Part shown: positions 1-11,600 of the stretch, piece by piece
Layout: each line of letters begins with the position of its first letter
Numbering within the stretch: the first letter of the stretch is position 1
From: Trissonchulus latispiculum
Lineage: Eukaryota; Nematoda; Enoplea; Enoplida; Ironidae
Assembly (NCBI GenBank): GCA_030248195.1
Contig: JASAND010028360.1
Span: 60,741 to 124,740 of the forward strand
DNA length: 64,000 nucleotides
Direction: 5' to 3'
Position numbers and translations under genes: made by a program
The notes under the pieces: generated by a model
What the model was told of the DNA's origin: nothing
What the model saw: only the letters and a program-made list of their open reading frames with translations
The model's database searches: none

Positions 1-776
1 GACCCTATGGGACTACTCATTTGTGCGAAATTGGAAGAAATTCTGCCGCGTAAAAAATTTTTATGTCAACTTTAGTGTTCAAAAATTGCCAAAATCGCCT
101 TTTTCGGTCAATAGTACCCCAGAAATCGAAAAAATAAAATTTTTTGAAATTAAAATTTTTTGAGATATTTGAACTCAGCGTGGTGGAAAACATATGCAGA
201 AACGATTTCAGCTCGATTAGTTAAGGTTTGCGACTTCTATGGCTGCAGAAAACCTTTACACAGGATCCGAGAGACTGAAAATGGCGATTTTGGCAATATT
301 TCAAGATTAAAGTTGGCATAAAAAATTTTTCACGCGGCAGAATTTATTGCCATTTGGGACAAATGAGTACTCCCATACGGTCTCCTTTTATGCCAAATTA
401 CAGCCTTATAGCTAGTACCAGTAATAAAACATTCCTTTCGTTAGCCAAAAATTTTCAAAATTTTGCCGGAACTTCAACTTTGAACAGTTATTCCCTTAAA
501 TGCAGATAAGATACAGACATCTAGTATTTTTCCACGGATAGGGACACATGTGCCAAATGATATTGGCCAATCACAAGCTTGAAGCTTAGGTCTTGCAACC
601 ACCAGAGATTTTTAATCAATTATGTTGGTAGTTGTGAAAAAGGGGGGGTCGGGCACATAAACGCGACGGTTGCACATGGCTAGAAGTCAGCGGAGAACCA
701 ACGACCAAGTATTTTTTGACCACACCCATGCTCTTTAACTTCGCCAAAAAGAAAGCCAATCGGACAAAATCGGGGC
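1..776 (+). repeat. Segment A: truncated foldback element plus downstream repeat
   Basis: Near-identical to 16728-17505 in the same orientation. The first 596 bases are the central and right part of the foldback element that is complete at 16515-17325, so the window starts inside it. The remaining 180 bases (poly-G run near 641, then a stretch ending in cggggc at 776) also match the second copy, so the duplicated unit is larger than the foldback. No coding potential is seen. Confidence 0.9.
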
Positions 777-2448
777 ACCTCCATTTTAGTCGCCCCCCCT
801 TAACGGAGGGCCTCTACTAAGATCTACTTTTCTCGACTTTGTGCGATTGGCCTACTTGTTGCAGAAGATACAGACTAGGGGTGTGGTTAAACCAGGCGCT
901 ACTGTGTATTCAGACTAAACTATCAACTTCTTTCTGAATAGAATGTAAAGTTAGGGCTAGGTCGGCAATTGCGCAGTAGACGCGCCTGTGCAGTATTAAC
1001 AGTTTATGTTCTGTGTGAGATATGGGTGTCCAGTAAAATGGGTCAGTGCTCTGTTGGATGTCCGATACCCTGATAGGCTACTTTAACACTGCAACGTAGC
1101 TAGAGCGTTACCACACGTACAGAACATGGTGGACAGCGGTAGTCACCTTTGTGGAGATCAATACAGTTTACGTATTACAACAAATACCTTGCATACTGTA
1201 ACGTCTTACTAGACATAAGCTTGTTTATAGGATCATCAGTAAACGCAAAAATCCATGGGCGCCTACGTGTCCTGGAATGTTGTTGTTGTCTGTAATAGGT
1301 AACCTTTTCAAAGACTACGGTAGCAATATGTTGAAGGTACTACTTTAATCCTTTTTGGCATACGGTAGAATTTGACGCCACCACACGTACACAAGAAGTA
1401 ATCGAACTTCTGACACTAGGAGTTGACTATCTGTATTATTCGGAGAGTGTAGGTAGAGGCTTCTTTACGATAACTGGAACCTGATGTAACTGTGGTTTTT
1501 CACATCATTCCTTTGTACTGAACGCAGAGTGTACACCACATTTGATTTTAATAAGCGTATGTTCAGTAGTTCAAAAGGTATTGGTATGCTTTGTTTGAGA
1601 CTATTTTTATACTCTGGGAATTGCTCAAAGGCAGAGTTGGACGCCCCCGAGGCACTATAGTGCTGCTGCTGCTCGGTTCCTAAACTTATTCCCTAAACTG
1701 AAAGGAAATAATGCACAGACAATTCCACTGTCGAAGATCGAATCCAAATTGTCTAATTTACAATTGCGCTGTTGCAAAATATATATCTAAGCACGTGGAC
1801 CGACTGCGGTTATGTATCCGTTAGAAAACATTGTAACTACCATAAAAACATGAGAAGAGAAAATTTGTTGCATAAAATTGAACGATAATAAAACAAAGTT
1901 TTTCGGTGACAAAATCAGCCTGCGGGCAGCCGTCGCGGATCCGGGCAGTAGGAAGCACTGCGTGTGCGCTCCCGGGGCGGTCACGCTCGCAAAAAATGTG
2001 TCCATGTCCAACTTTGCTCCACGGTTTACAGCAGTCTCGCTAAAATGTGGTATAAGTCTGTTTAGTATTGTGACGCAAACATGTCGTTTCATGTCTATAT
2101 AACTTCTATATCTCTTCTTATAATAGTCTAAATATAAGTTTTAGCTGTAGTAACTTGGATTGTATTAGCGTATTTACTACTCTCACGGAATGAACGAATA
2201 GGATTTGTACAACACTTTTTTGATATGGTTTTGTAAGACTTACAATTTTAGTTATAGTTGTAGTCACTTCAACTGTTAGCTTTAAGTCCCACATTCGGTC
2301 TCATCTAAATTAATTCATAGATTAGTAGCTGCACGATATCAGGTTAGATGTATACAAATTGGTAAATACGCTCTGATAACATGGGTCCTAGATGTAGACG
2401 CACATACTGTCGAGAACGCCTCGCTTCCGGCACAGGCACTGCGCACCG
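777..2448. other. Gene-free stretch between segments A and B
   Basis: I see no convincing gene. Bases 787-890 are a diverged copy of the motif block at about 3625-3725 and 19280-19386 (poly-C run, then 'actaagatct', then a gtgtggt end). The rest looks unique within the window. The short open frames at 1787-2102 overlap on both strands and lack homology or codon character. Confidence 0.6.
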
Positions 2449-2545
2449 GTCAACTACACTTGAGGGAGGGGGGCTACGAATTTCACTAAAAGTTCGATGT
2501 TGGAAAAGCTAGCTAGTCTTTTGCCATATAATAGTATTAGGTTTC
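2449..2545 (+). repeat. Segment B, first copy
   Basis: Matches 17935-18031 almost exactly (G-run, then gctacgaatttcac, ending near 'ataatagtatta'). It keeps the same order relative to segments A and C in both copies, although the spacers differ in length and content. Confidence 0.85.
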
Positions 2546-2760
2546 AGACAGGCCAACAGTGAAAGCGTTTGGCCCCCGTAGCCTAAATTTTTGATTTTTT
2601 TAAATAGCAATGAAATTTGCTGCAGGTGGTAGAGATGAGCACGGGCCGGATTTTCTCGGCCCGGCCCGGCCCGCTGCAAAACGTTGAACGGCCTGGCCGG
2701 GCCCGGCCCGCTCCCAAACGTTTTCGGCCCGGCCCCGCGCGTTCCAAAATTCGGCCTGCC
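2546..2760 (+). repeat. GC-rich CGGCCCGG-type repeat inserted between B and C
   Basis: A 215-bp block absent from the second A-B-C copy. Bases 2634-2755 are rich in ggcccggcccg motifs with spaced 'aaacgtt' units. A looser relative may lie at 41165-41345 (agatgagcag, then spaced 'aaaatgtttcgg' units). It looks like a dispersed repeat insertion. The overlapping open frames on both strands come from its base composition. Confidence 0.6.
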
Positions 2761-3725
2761 ATTGTGACTGTTATTTGGTGCCATTTCGAAGATGTGAGTT
2801 AATTACTGCAAAATACTGTGGCAGAATCGGCTGAAACCTTGCGCATTACAGGCCAGTGAGTGTACCAAGATGTGCAGACAGCTTAGGCCACTAAACCTCG
2901 CTTCAATATTTAGAAATGCTAGATTGATTTTTCGAAGTATAAATGGCGATCGCTCCAAAAAGGTCTACGACAGTTGTAAGCGCATACTGAACGAAGGAAG
3001 CGTCATATCGAAAAACGGATTTCATATTCTGAACCCCTGTAAGCACCTTTTCGGCAAAATCGGAGACAAAAAATTTTTGACCCCATTTTTACTGCGCCTA
3101 GCTAGCTTTTCAGGCCCAAAAATAAGGGTTATTTCTCAACGAAAAGTTGGCTAGCACACTAACCAGAAAACCAAAGCCCTTGAAACTCACAGACAGTATG
3201 CCGCTATTAGAGCCTAATAACTGGTAAAAAGCTGGGGTAGGCTAGGGGCTGCCAATTTTATTAGACCGAAAATGGCGCACGGTCACCTCCCAACTTTCTG
3301 CAAAATTTCAAACTTTGAGCTGTAATAACTAAAGAAGGAAGGAACGATCGAAAGCCGGAATACTTTTAATATTTAGCACTAGTAACAGTTAACATTTCTG
3401 GCAAAAAGTTTCAGAATTGGTCAAACCGTTAATCCACCAGAATTCAGAAAATCTTTTTCAAAAAATCTACTTTTCGCACCAAAATTTCAACTTTGGCGTA
3501 GTGCCAGAATCGGTGTGTGTTAGATATAATAATGCCCACTACGGACTATTTAACCTTGATATGTTAGCTAATCATGTGGCAAAAGGGAGGTCTCTCTGAA
3601 GAAGTTGGTCAAAACCGTTCGTAGCCCTCCCCCCCCTTAAGAACGAGGGCTACTAAGATCTATTTGCCGGCACTTTGTCCAAGTCGCCTATTTTTTGGTG
3701 AAGATATAGACCATGAGTGTGGTGA
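2761..3725 (+). repeat. Segment C, first copy
   Basis: A direct repeat of about 965 bp, very similar to 18403-19386, including the block ending 'gaccatgagtgtggtga'. The open frames at 2870-3154 and 3417-3599 are partly conserved in the second copy but show no protein features. This copy continues into unique sequence leading to the gene cassette, whereas the second copy jumps straight to segment D. Confidence 0.9.
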
Positions 3726-5251
3726 AAAAATATGCGATAGTCAAATGTTAGTAGTCTTGCACCCATACGCAGCCGAGGCATTTATTTGCGCGAACCGCCT
3801 TTTTGTATAATTACAAATATAATTAATTAAAAATGTCAAGTGTCTGTTACTGACGGTTACTTACAATATTTACTTTTCAATTTTACTATTTGAAGGAAGC
3901 GAAAATTTTGCCCAACTTCTTATTTTAGACGCGAAAAATGTCGAAAAAGGTGCAAAACACTCATCTCCCGCGATATAAGTATTTTTTAATTTTTCCTTGC
4001 TTAAACCTGAATTTCGAAAAATAGTGGGTTACTGCGTCAGGGGCCGACCGACTCACCAGGTCACTGGGTCAGCAAATAGTGACCCGGTTTTATCTCTGAT
4101 GCCTAGCTAGAGTTCGTTGCTTTAAGCTAAAGATTTGGACGAAACAGCCATTTGGCAAAACGCTGATTATTTTGTTTTAAATATCAACTTCTTCTACAAC
4201 CTACCCTGGTAATTCCCGTAAGCTTCGACAGGATCCAAATCAGCAATTTAATTCGAAGGTGCAAAATTTCGTGCAATCGCACATTTGATCGATTTTCTGA
4301 AGTATATATTAGAACCTGCTTAGCGAAATCTGTCAAATCTCCTTTGACATGTCCCTCATGTCATGACACAGAAATTTTGTCTCATACTATACTTTTAACA
4401 GATCCATACTCAATGTTTCATGCTTAATATTCAGTTAGTATGTCAAAAAATTTAGGTTATTTTTTGCAAATTTTCCTTTTTTCGTTTTTACTGATTATAA
4501 GCTTTACTACGATGTGTCAAGTTATTTAAACTCAAAATTGCGAAAGTTTATTGCGTTTCAAAATTCTCCTCACAACAGGGTGCCTCGACCTTAAGATCTT
4601 ATGCCAATATTAAAATTTCAATGTTACAGCAATTGTAGACTCAAATACTACAAGTGACATCCTATAGGATTGGAAAAAACAACTTCTGTCAAATGGGATG
4701 GGATTGGACTGTGAAATTAAAAATGTTGTAGAATGCGATGGGATGAGATCAGGAGAATTAGTCCCGTTTGCAAAATCTGGCCTCTATCTTACCTATATCT
4801 AAGGAAATTACTCTTTACAATACAAATAGCAATGCTTCACCAATCGGGCTGAAATGCTTTAAGGGTGTGTTTTCCAGCACCGGGTGCACATAGCACCAAA
4901 AAGGGTTAAGATCTCAGCAGTGAATATGTTTTTGACCACAGCCATGCTCTATATACTCGCCAACAAGTAGAGTCATCAGACGAAGTGCTGCAAACGTTTA
5001 CTATGCCTCGTCCGCCAAGATCTTAAAATGAGGACAAATCGTAGATGGTGCACTAATCGAACAAAAATGCAGCCCCCTCCATTAACAAACACAACAACTT
5101 ATGTTATACCAAGAATTAGGCAGTTAATAGCTACAAGAGTTTGTCCAGTAACAACCAGTGCTTAGTGACGTAGTCTGCATAAATATACACTCATGAGTGC
5201 TACACTGTGTAATACTTATGTGATATCATATTTGGTTATAGTATTAACATC
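3726..5251 (+). other. Unique leader upstream of the primase gene
   Basis: No gene seen. Bases 4127-4185 are a diverged member of a repeat also found near 11262-11440 and 17509-17650. An ATAAATATA stretch near 5179-5187, about 65-70 bp before the primase ATG, could serve as a TATA-like promoter element (inference). This is the left part of the block absent from the C'-D' copy. Confidence 0.5.
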
Positions 5252-6448
5252 ATGGACTTATGCAATATGGTCAAGAACATCCACAAGTCCGTGTCCACAC
5301 AGTGCATGTGCGCCTCTTCTGATCTAGTTGGTTTTTTTTTGCATATTGAAAAGGCAGTTGACTATCAAACTGCTTTTGAGCACGCATGCGGCGTGTCCGT
5401 ATTCGCCTATGAATATTCTACTGGTGGGGCGCGATTTTACGTGGTTGCGGAACTTAATCATTTCCTGCATTTGTACTTTGCCATCCCGCGACAGTACCGA
5501 TTCTTTTACGAAATACTACCTCTAAACAGACCGTGTAAATTGTTTTTTGACTTTGACTTCAGCGGCAACCCGGAGGAAAGATCTAAGTTTGATAGACTTT
5601 TTCGCGCTAGCATCTGTCGCTGTCGCTGGTTAGTACACTTGATGGTTGCGGGAAGTAACATTGCCCATATTCATTACATACTGTTAAGTGCTAGCAATCA
5701 CCAGAAAATCAGTTACCACGCTATATTTAGTGAGTCGCTAACCTTTCCTAATATCACATACGTCGCACGATTCGTCGAGGATTTAAAGCAGCGACTGCCA
5801 CAACATCTACGGTTATGGGATGACTCTGTATACAAAGTCAATCAAAACTTTCGAGTAGTACTGTCTTCGAAACGAAAATTTTGGCGGCCACTGATATTAG
5901 TAGCTCCTCCTATTGCTACTGACGAATTAGCATTTCGTAGATCTCTGGTCGGAAACTACGACTGCACTTGCGATCGTAGCAAGCCGACGGTATTTTGCCT
6001 TAGAGCGTTGCAGAATTACGCATTATCAGCCTACCCAAGTATCGTTCATTCTGAGACAGAACAATGTAACACGAGTACTAAACAGTGTAGTACTACGAGA
6101 AGGCAGCTGTCCCTCGAACGAAACGTTCACCCATACATTAGCACCAACAGCCAACGTGGAGAGATTGTGAAGTTTGAATTGCTTACTTCTAACACAATCG
6201 CTCACATAAAACAATTATGCGACGTAGACACTATTAAGATCATACGACGATGTGGAGACAATCTACTTATACTGTTCCATAACCGTCGCCAGTGTCCTTT
6301 CACTAACAAGACACACAAAAGCAATCACAGCTATTTGTTGTACAATTGGAAGTGTATGCTCTACAAATGGAAATGTCACGGTCGGTCCTGCAAAGAGATT
6401 ACCAACAGAATAGACTCATCCCCAGACGAAATGTGGGGATGGAGATAA
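5252..6448 (+). CDS. PrimPol-type primase-polymerase (archaeo-eukaryotic primase)
   Basis: An intronless 398-residue frame starting at an ATG. It has the signature order of PrimPol/herpes-UL52-type archaeo-eukaryotic primases. There is a hydrophobic strand with the metal-binding pair in PCKLFFDFDFS (Asp100, Asp102). The nucleotide-binding S-x-H motif is KISYHAIF (Ser154, His156). A third acidic motif and basic strand follow in DDSVYKVNQNFRVVLSSK (Asp190/191, Arg201). A C-terminal zinc knuckle is suggested by Cys348, His355, Cys375 and Cys380. Known members prime and extend DNA chains. Cellular PrimPol is longer (about 560 residues), so this is a compact, element-like version. The helicase encoded downstream is the usual functional partner. 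Start choice: first in-frame ATG. The tail after the zinc knuckle is short (18 residues), and a spliced continuation cannot be excluded. Confidence 0.82.
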   Translation: MDLCNMVKNIHKSVSTQCMCASSDLVGFFLHIEKAVDYQTAFEHACGVSVFAYEYSTGGARFYVVAELNHFLHLYFAIPRQYRFFYEILPLNRPCKLFFDFDFSGNPEERSKFDRLFRASICRCRWLVHLMVAGSNIAHIHYILLSASNHQKISYHAIFSESLTFPNITYVARFVEDLKQRLPQHLRLWDDSVYKVNQNFRVVLSSKRKFWRPLILVAPPIATDELAFRRSLVGNYDCTCDRSKPTVFCLRALQNYALSAYPSIVHSETEQCNTSTKQCSTTRRQLSLERNVHPYISTNSQRGEIVKFELLTSNTIAHIKQLCDVDTIKIIRRCGDNLLILFHNRRQCPFTNKTHKSNHSYLLYNWKCMLYKWKCHGRSCKEITNRIDSSPDEMWGWR

Positions 6449-6553
6449 TTATGTGATACACTTAGTAAGGTTTTGACAAAATAAATATGCAAATTGAACC
6501 TTAAACAAAGCTAGTTTAACAGTATACTGTTACTAGTGTTGGAAATAACAAAA

Positions 6554-6684
6554 TGTTGCCGCCCCGGCCATGTCGCGCGCCATATGAAATGCTACCACAC
6601 ACACCGCGCTCCGCGCACAATTTGTGAAAGCCTTGTGGCAGCGGGGATGCAAAATCGAACACCTTAACAACTCGGCCGGCAACA
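6554..6684 (-). pseudogene. tRNA-Ser/Leu-like pseudogene or tRNA-derived SINE
   Basis: Read on the minus strand, it begins with a 7-bp acceptor-like arm (GTTGCCG), followed by an A-box-like GGCCGAGTTGTTAAGG typical of class II tRNAs. It ends with the complementary CGGCAAC. A recognisable B box (GGTTCGAATCC type) is missing and the body is about 131 nt, too long for a normal tRNA. It is more likely a decayed tRNA gene or tRNA-derived SINE than a working tRNA. Confidence 0.4.
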
Positions 6685-6908
6685 ATTACTAGTCACTGAC
6701 GTTTATATCATATTAATTCCATATTTGCGAAATCTGATTTCTAGGAATCAGAATTTTAAATCAGCTGTTTTAAAATTTTTATTAATTTTTGAAGTATAAC
6801 AATTTCATTTAAACGTTCTACACACCACGTTTAGTGGACCACTTGCATTCACAAAATGAGCTAAACATGGGGCTGCAATCCGATCAACCAAGGAAACAAT
6901 CCATCCAA

Positions 6909-7182
6909 CATAACGAAATAATAAAAAAAGCCGCGCTCCAGTCACTAACGCCCAAGCCTTAGTCCCAAAAGGAAAGAGCGGTTACGATAAAACCTTCTCT
7001 GGCTATGTAACAGCAGAAATTAAGCCGAGCTAGCTATCTTCTTCTTGGGCAATCACTCAGGAGCTCTGAAGGCTAGTTGTCTCTGGGTAAGAGCGTTCAC
7101 AGCGCGGATTCCCTGTTTCCTGCCCAGACTAAGAATTTGGCCTTAGTGACTGCAGGCAGGGCTTTTTGATTATTTCTTTATG
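6909..7182. repeat. Imperfect hairpin (foldback) element
   Basis: The left arm from 'cataacgaaataata' (6909) pairs with the right arm ending 'tatttctttatg' (7182). The arms also share the blocks 'cagtcactaa' and 'ccttagtc'. It is about 274 bp and non-coding, and sits between the primase and transposase genes. No clear target duplication is seen. Confidence 0.65.
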
Positions 7183-7310
7183 ATTTACTGAACCAGGAAT
7201 AGAGATACTGTTTTGTCATGAGATCATGTTAACAGTTCTAAGATTGTTTCAGATTAATTATCGCTATTTCACATTAATTATTGCTTTCGCTGGTATCATT
7301 TCCATTTGCA

Positions 7311-8621
7311 ATGGCATTATATGCGCCAATGAACTGGTCTGAAGTAAAAACTAATTTCTTTCAACCACCTTACTGCAGGAAAAGGCGATTCCGTTGTGGG
7401 ACCTCTGTGATAAATGTCATTTTCTGGGATCCTTTAACTGCCTTCAATTTGAATATACGTTGTGCTACACATTACTGTAACTATAATTGCGGCTCCTGGT
7501 ACTTTCGAAAAAACAGACAACCAAGACTCTTTTGGGATGTTCAGTATCCAATCTTTGTTATACCGCGAGTTTATCATTGCTCTGCTGCACAGAGCACACA
7601 TTCGATTCACTCGACCAATTTGGAAGTTATGATACAAACTGCAGCAGCAGGACAATGCAGTCTTCTTCCACTTCAACGATCTGGGATGACATTGGACTTT
7701 ATTAAATTTTTGCGTTCTCACTTCGGCAGAACGAAGTGTTTCGATGACCTTGCTGCAATTGTGGAAGAGCAATATTATTCGAACGCGTATGTGGGTTCTT
7801 CGTTGCCTAGTACAAACTATTTGAAGAGCTGGTTCCACTATGACTTTCAACTAAATTATACGTCCTGGCTCATTCGTAAGAACTGCAACTATTGCATACA
7901 GTTTAGTCAAGATACTTACATTGTATCCATTGATCACACATTTAAATTCAGTAGTTCGATTGGATGTTACATAAACGGTGAATGGAATAAACTTTTCAAC
8001 TGTCTTCTGACTGTAATGGATGGTTGCGCTGTTGTGCTTGGCTTACAGCTCTGTGATACAGTCAGCTACGACGAAGCTACTTCATGTATAGTTCAAGCGG
8101 CAGAGCATTTGAAGCAGAGTGCTAAAGGTGTAGACATTGTATGCGTCGATTGCTGCTGTGCTGTTAAGTACAAGATTTTATCCCTGTTTGGTCCAGATGT
8201 TCAAGTGAAGTTGGATAATTTCCATGCCTGCAATGGTTTAGGAAAGTGCATATCCAAGAAAAGTCCTTATCTACACGAATACCTGTTGGACTGCAGGAAC
8301 GCGTTACGCGCCCCAGGCGACTATATGGATAAGCGACGCGCTCCAACACCGCAGCCATATGTGATGATGCGATCATTCAAGGCATTCCGTCAAAAGTGGC
8401 AAAATGCAAAACGAATAGACCCTGATTCCAATGAACATAAACTTATACTTAAAAAAGGATGCCAAAACATTTTTGACAATATGGAAATTCACATCCAACG
8501 CGGACTAACTTTGCGATTACTAGAACTGTGCTGCTGTTACAGAGAACAGCAATTTCACTGCAATAGCAGCTATGGTATTTCTCCGCCAACTCACTATAAT
8601 GGTCTACTGAAGATCCACTGA
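7311..8621 (+). CDS. DDE-type transposase with N-terminal Cys-rich (DUF6729-like) domain
   Basis: A 436-residue frame from the first in-frame ATG. The frame opens at 7278, and an upstream exon is possible because there is an acceptor-like ttactgcag at 7369-7377. The N-terminal third is cysteine-rich (for example RCATHYCNYNCGSWYF and VYHC) and resembles the DUF6729 domain of invertebrate transposon proteins. The core shows a DDE order: SIDHTFKF (Asp codon 7932), then VCVDCCCAVK (Asp 8148), then VKLDNFHA (Asp 8214), then a candidate Glu in REQQFH (codon 8544). This pattern matches uncharacterised cnidarian and sponge DDE proteins as I recall them, and its overall style recalls KDZ-type transposases. 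The protein stops about 25 residues after that Glu, which is short for such families, so the C-terminus may be truncated. The stop is 42 bp before the helicase ATG, and the primase lies upstream on the same strand. Confidence 0.68.
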   Translation: MALYAPMNWSEVKTNFFQPPYCRKRRFRCGTSVINVIFWDPLTAFNLNIRCATHYCNYNCGSWYFRKNRQPRLFWDVQYPIFVIPRVYHCSAAQSTHSIHSTNLEVMIQTAAAGQCSLLPLQRSGMTLDFIKFLRSHFGRTKCFDDLAAIVEEQYYSNAYVGSSLPSTNYLKSWFHYDFQLNYTSWLIRKNCNYCIQFSQDTYIVSIDHTFKFSSSIGCYINGEWNKLFNCLLTVMDGCAVVLGLQLCDTVSYDEATSCIVQAAEHLKQSAKGVDIVCVDCCCAVKYKILSLFGPDVQVKLDNFHACNGLGKCISKKSPYLHEYLLDCRNALRAPGDYMDKRRAPTPQPYVMMRSFKAFRQKWQNAKRIDPDSNEHKLILKKGCQNIFDNMEIHIQRGLTLRLLELCCCYREQQFHCNSSYGISPPTHYNGLLKIH

Positions 8622-8663
8622 TGCGGTCAATATATCCTTAATTTTAGATTACCAGAGATATCT

Positions 8664-11600
8664 ATGGCAGACAAACAAAACCGACAATTCACAGAGCGGC
8701 CTAGTTCATCCAGCCACCGCGTACCCCAAATTAAGAATCCTGCCAACGCAATATTAAATCTTGATGAAGATGTATTGGAGGAACTGTTTGTTGATATGCG
8801 AACAGTTCCGTCCTGGAAGCACTGATATCAGATGAAGTTCTTCGACACTACATCATAACGGCGGCTGTGTCTAAGTGCTTAAGCTCTACTCACGTGCTGG
8901 CTTCATTATTAGCATTGGGTTTCTATATTGCTGGGGGTAGGAATAACTTGTTGTTTTAGCAACATGAAGTTGTAAGCATGTTTGATATATGTCCATATGG
9001 AAAATGCAAGAGATAGGTAGTGGCAAGAGTACATAATAACTAAGAGTGTGAGAAGCGTCCCACTGTTACTTATTAGGCTGCAGACATCATCTGCACAATA
9101 ACGGCCTACCCCCCCCCCCCCCGCACAACTGAGTAGCAGGTACACAATTGTGTAGCAGCACTCTCTTATATGTTTAAATGTTGAAGCCAAAAACATTCTA
9201 TCAGCAGCTGGCCACTTTTGAGCTTCAACATGTAAACATACAACCGAGTGCTGCTACACAATTGTGTACCTGGTACTCAGTTGTGGGGGGGTCACCAGGT
9301 ACTCAGTTTTGGGGGGGGGGGTAGACCGTTGCCTAATAAGTAAGAGTAGGACGCTTGTCACACTCTTAGTTACTATGTACTCTTGGTAGTGGCAACATAT
9401 AGCACTAAGTCAAAATCATAGCATATCCATTTCAGATATGCAGGTTGACGACAAAGATATGGGTCGAGGGCATCCATCTCCGCACACTACAGCAACGATT
9501 ATGTTTGTGTCGGGACGACCATCGACAGGAAAAACGAGATCAATGAAGCAGTTTTTCCGAACCGTAGTGGAACAAGCGCTCGGAACGGATCACTTCCATG
9601 ACAGCTCAATAACATGGTGTACCAGCCAGGGAACACAGAAACACCAGCAGGATGTAAGAAATTTACGTGGATGACGCTGTAGTCCTAGACTTTGATTTTG
9701 TACTCAGTGAAGTCTAATACAAAGTTTATTCTAGACAACAGGAAACAATTCAATGAACAGAAAACACCACAGCTAATAGTACGTAGTGAATCTTGATGTG
9801 GACTGCAACATAAACATTGACAATTATTATTTGATTACAGTTATTGGAACGACGAAAGGATGGAACCATATTTTTGGTATCCGACGAGTTCTTAAATACA
9901 GCCTCTTCGTTGGCTAAAAGCAGCAGTGGGGGAACAAGGGAAAGCTTCGGTTGGTTGAATCAAGTATGGTCTGATTTTTGTGGAAGCTCAGTATTCAAAG
10001 GAACTGAACATCAGCAACCAGTGGACGCACCAGTTCATGTTTTTGGAGGACTATCAAATCGTGCTGTGTTACAGGTTTATTTGGAAGCCAAACAATGTGA
10101 CGGCTTTTGGGAGAGGTAACTCTTATCAACATCCATATAGTGTATACACGTATCTTGCTAGTTACTGTTTTCAACTATTGATTATTGATCACAAAAACAA
10201 ACATTAAGTACTGAAGATTTATACAATGTTTACACGAACACCTTATATTACTGAAGTGAAAATTTATTTTCCTTGACAACGGTTTGTAGTAACGCTACAA
10301 TAATGTTTCAGTTCATTTTTGTGCTGCAGGGTGTAGTCCTAAACGTATATCTCACGATAGCGAAAAGCTAGACATGTTAAATGTTAGATGCTGTTTTACA
10401 AATGATTCCTTTACTTGAACTGATTGTATCCAGTTTGTAGTTAATAAAAATGTAGCAAAAAATCAAACGTTATTGCAACGAGATAGGCTGGAGAGAGGAT
10501 CCACGGGGCTAAATACGTTTAGTTCCATATCCACGTGAAGTGATCACAACGTATCTTATTACGCAATTTCTACAATAGCCTACATATATTATACTGACAT
10601 GTAGCAAATTTAGAGTGATCCTGTTTCCGGCTGTTACCAAAATGTACAAGAATGCGGAAAGAGACAAAGCTGATACAGTATTGCTAACCACATTTAATCA
10701 ACGAACTCTGGTCGAATCATTCAGGAAGCTGTGGGACATGCATCAAAAAGTGTATGATTACTATTAATATGACACATATTATTTCTTAAATTGCGACAAC
10801 ACCATGTCGCCACTACAGTTACTTTAGGGTGTTCGTGTCCTTTCGGCTATTTTTCACTTATCTCGCTTTAATCCGTTACGTAAATAGCTACAACTTGTTA
10901 AATAACCTACTTCTGTGCTCTTTAACATTCTGGGACCATTCCCGGATTGTGGGACTATTGGTGGCCGAAAGATAAGAAAGTTTTGGTTTTTGGTCTTAAG
11001 GTTCCTGCAGGTAGACCACATACGGGATACCTTGTTATGGGTGGAAAGAGAACACAAAAAATGAACATTTTTGCTTTTACAACAATTGAGGTATCTACAG
11101 TGGTTAAGTCAGTATAAGCAAAAAACCATTTTGAGGAACAAAAAATGGTCATATTCGAGGAAATCAGTTTTTTAAAATTACTTCCAAACCTTGAGAACAA
11201 TTTTGTTCCATTTATACTGAATTGATAGAGCGTGCAAATGCACATCCTATCAATCACTGTTAGCCGGAGTTTACTGCTTTCACCTTTGCATAAGGCAAAA
11301 AACCGTTTTGGGAAAACTGCGGTTATTTTATTTTGAACATCGATTTCTGAAAAACTACTGGAGAGATTCCCGACATGTTCGGCAAAATGCAAATTGGTTC
11401 TCAAGAAAAAGGTGCAAAATATGAAAACAGATCCCATAACGGTCTCGAACAGTAGAAACTTGAAGGTTTAACTTCTTTCGTATTTTGGTGGTAGCTCTTG
11501 GAAGCGAACAGAAATTGCCAAAAAATCATAAACTTACAAAATTGAAATTATACCAAAAAATCTTAGACAAATTAAAAACCGGCAACTACACAGCAAGAAC

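Noticed and set aside
7434..7850. 138-codon minus-strand gene opposite the transposase
   Set aside because: Shadow of the plus-strand transposase frame, which carries the recognisable motifs.
10955..11437. 160-codon minus-strand gene
   Set aside because: Lies in a helicase intron over a dispersed repeat whose other copies do not keep the frame.
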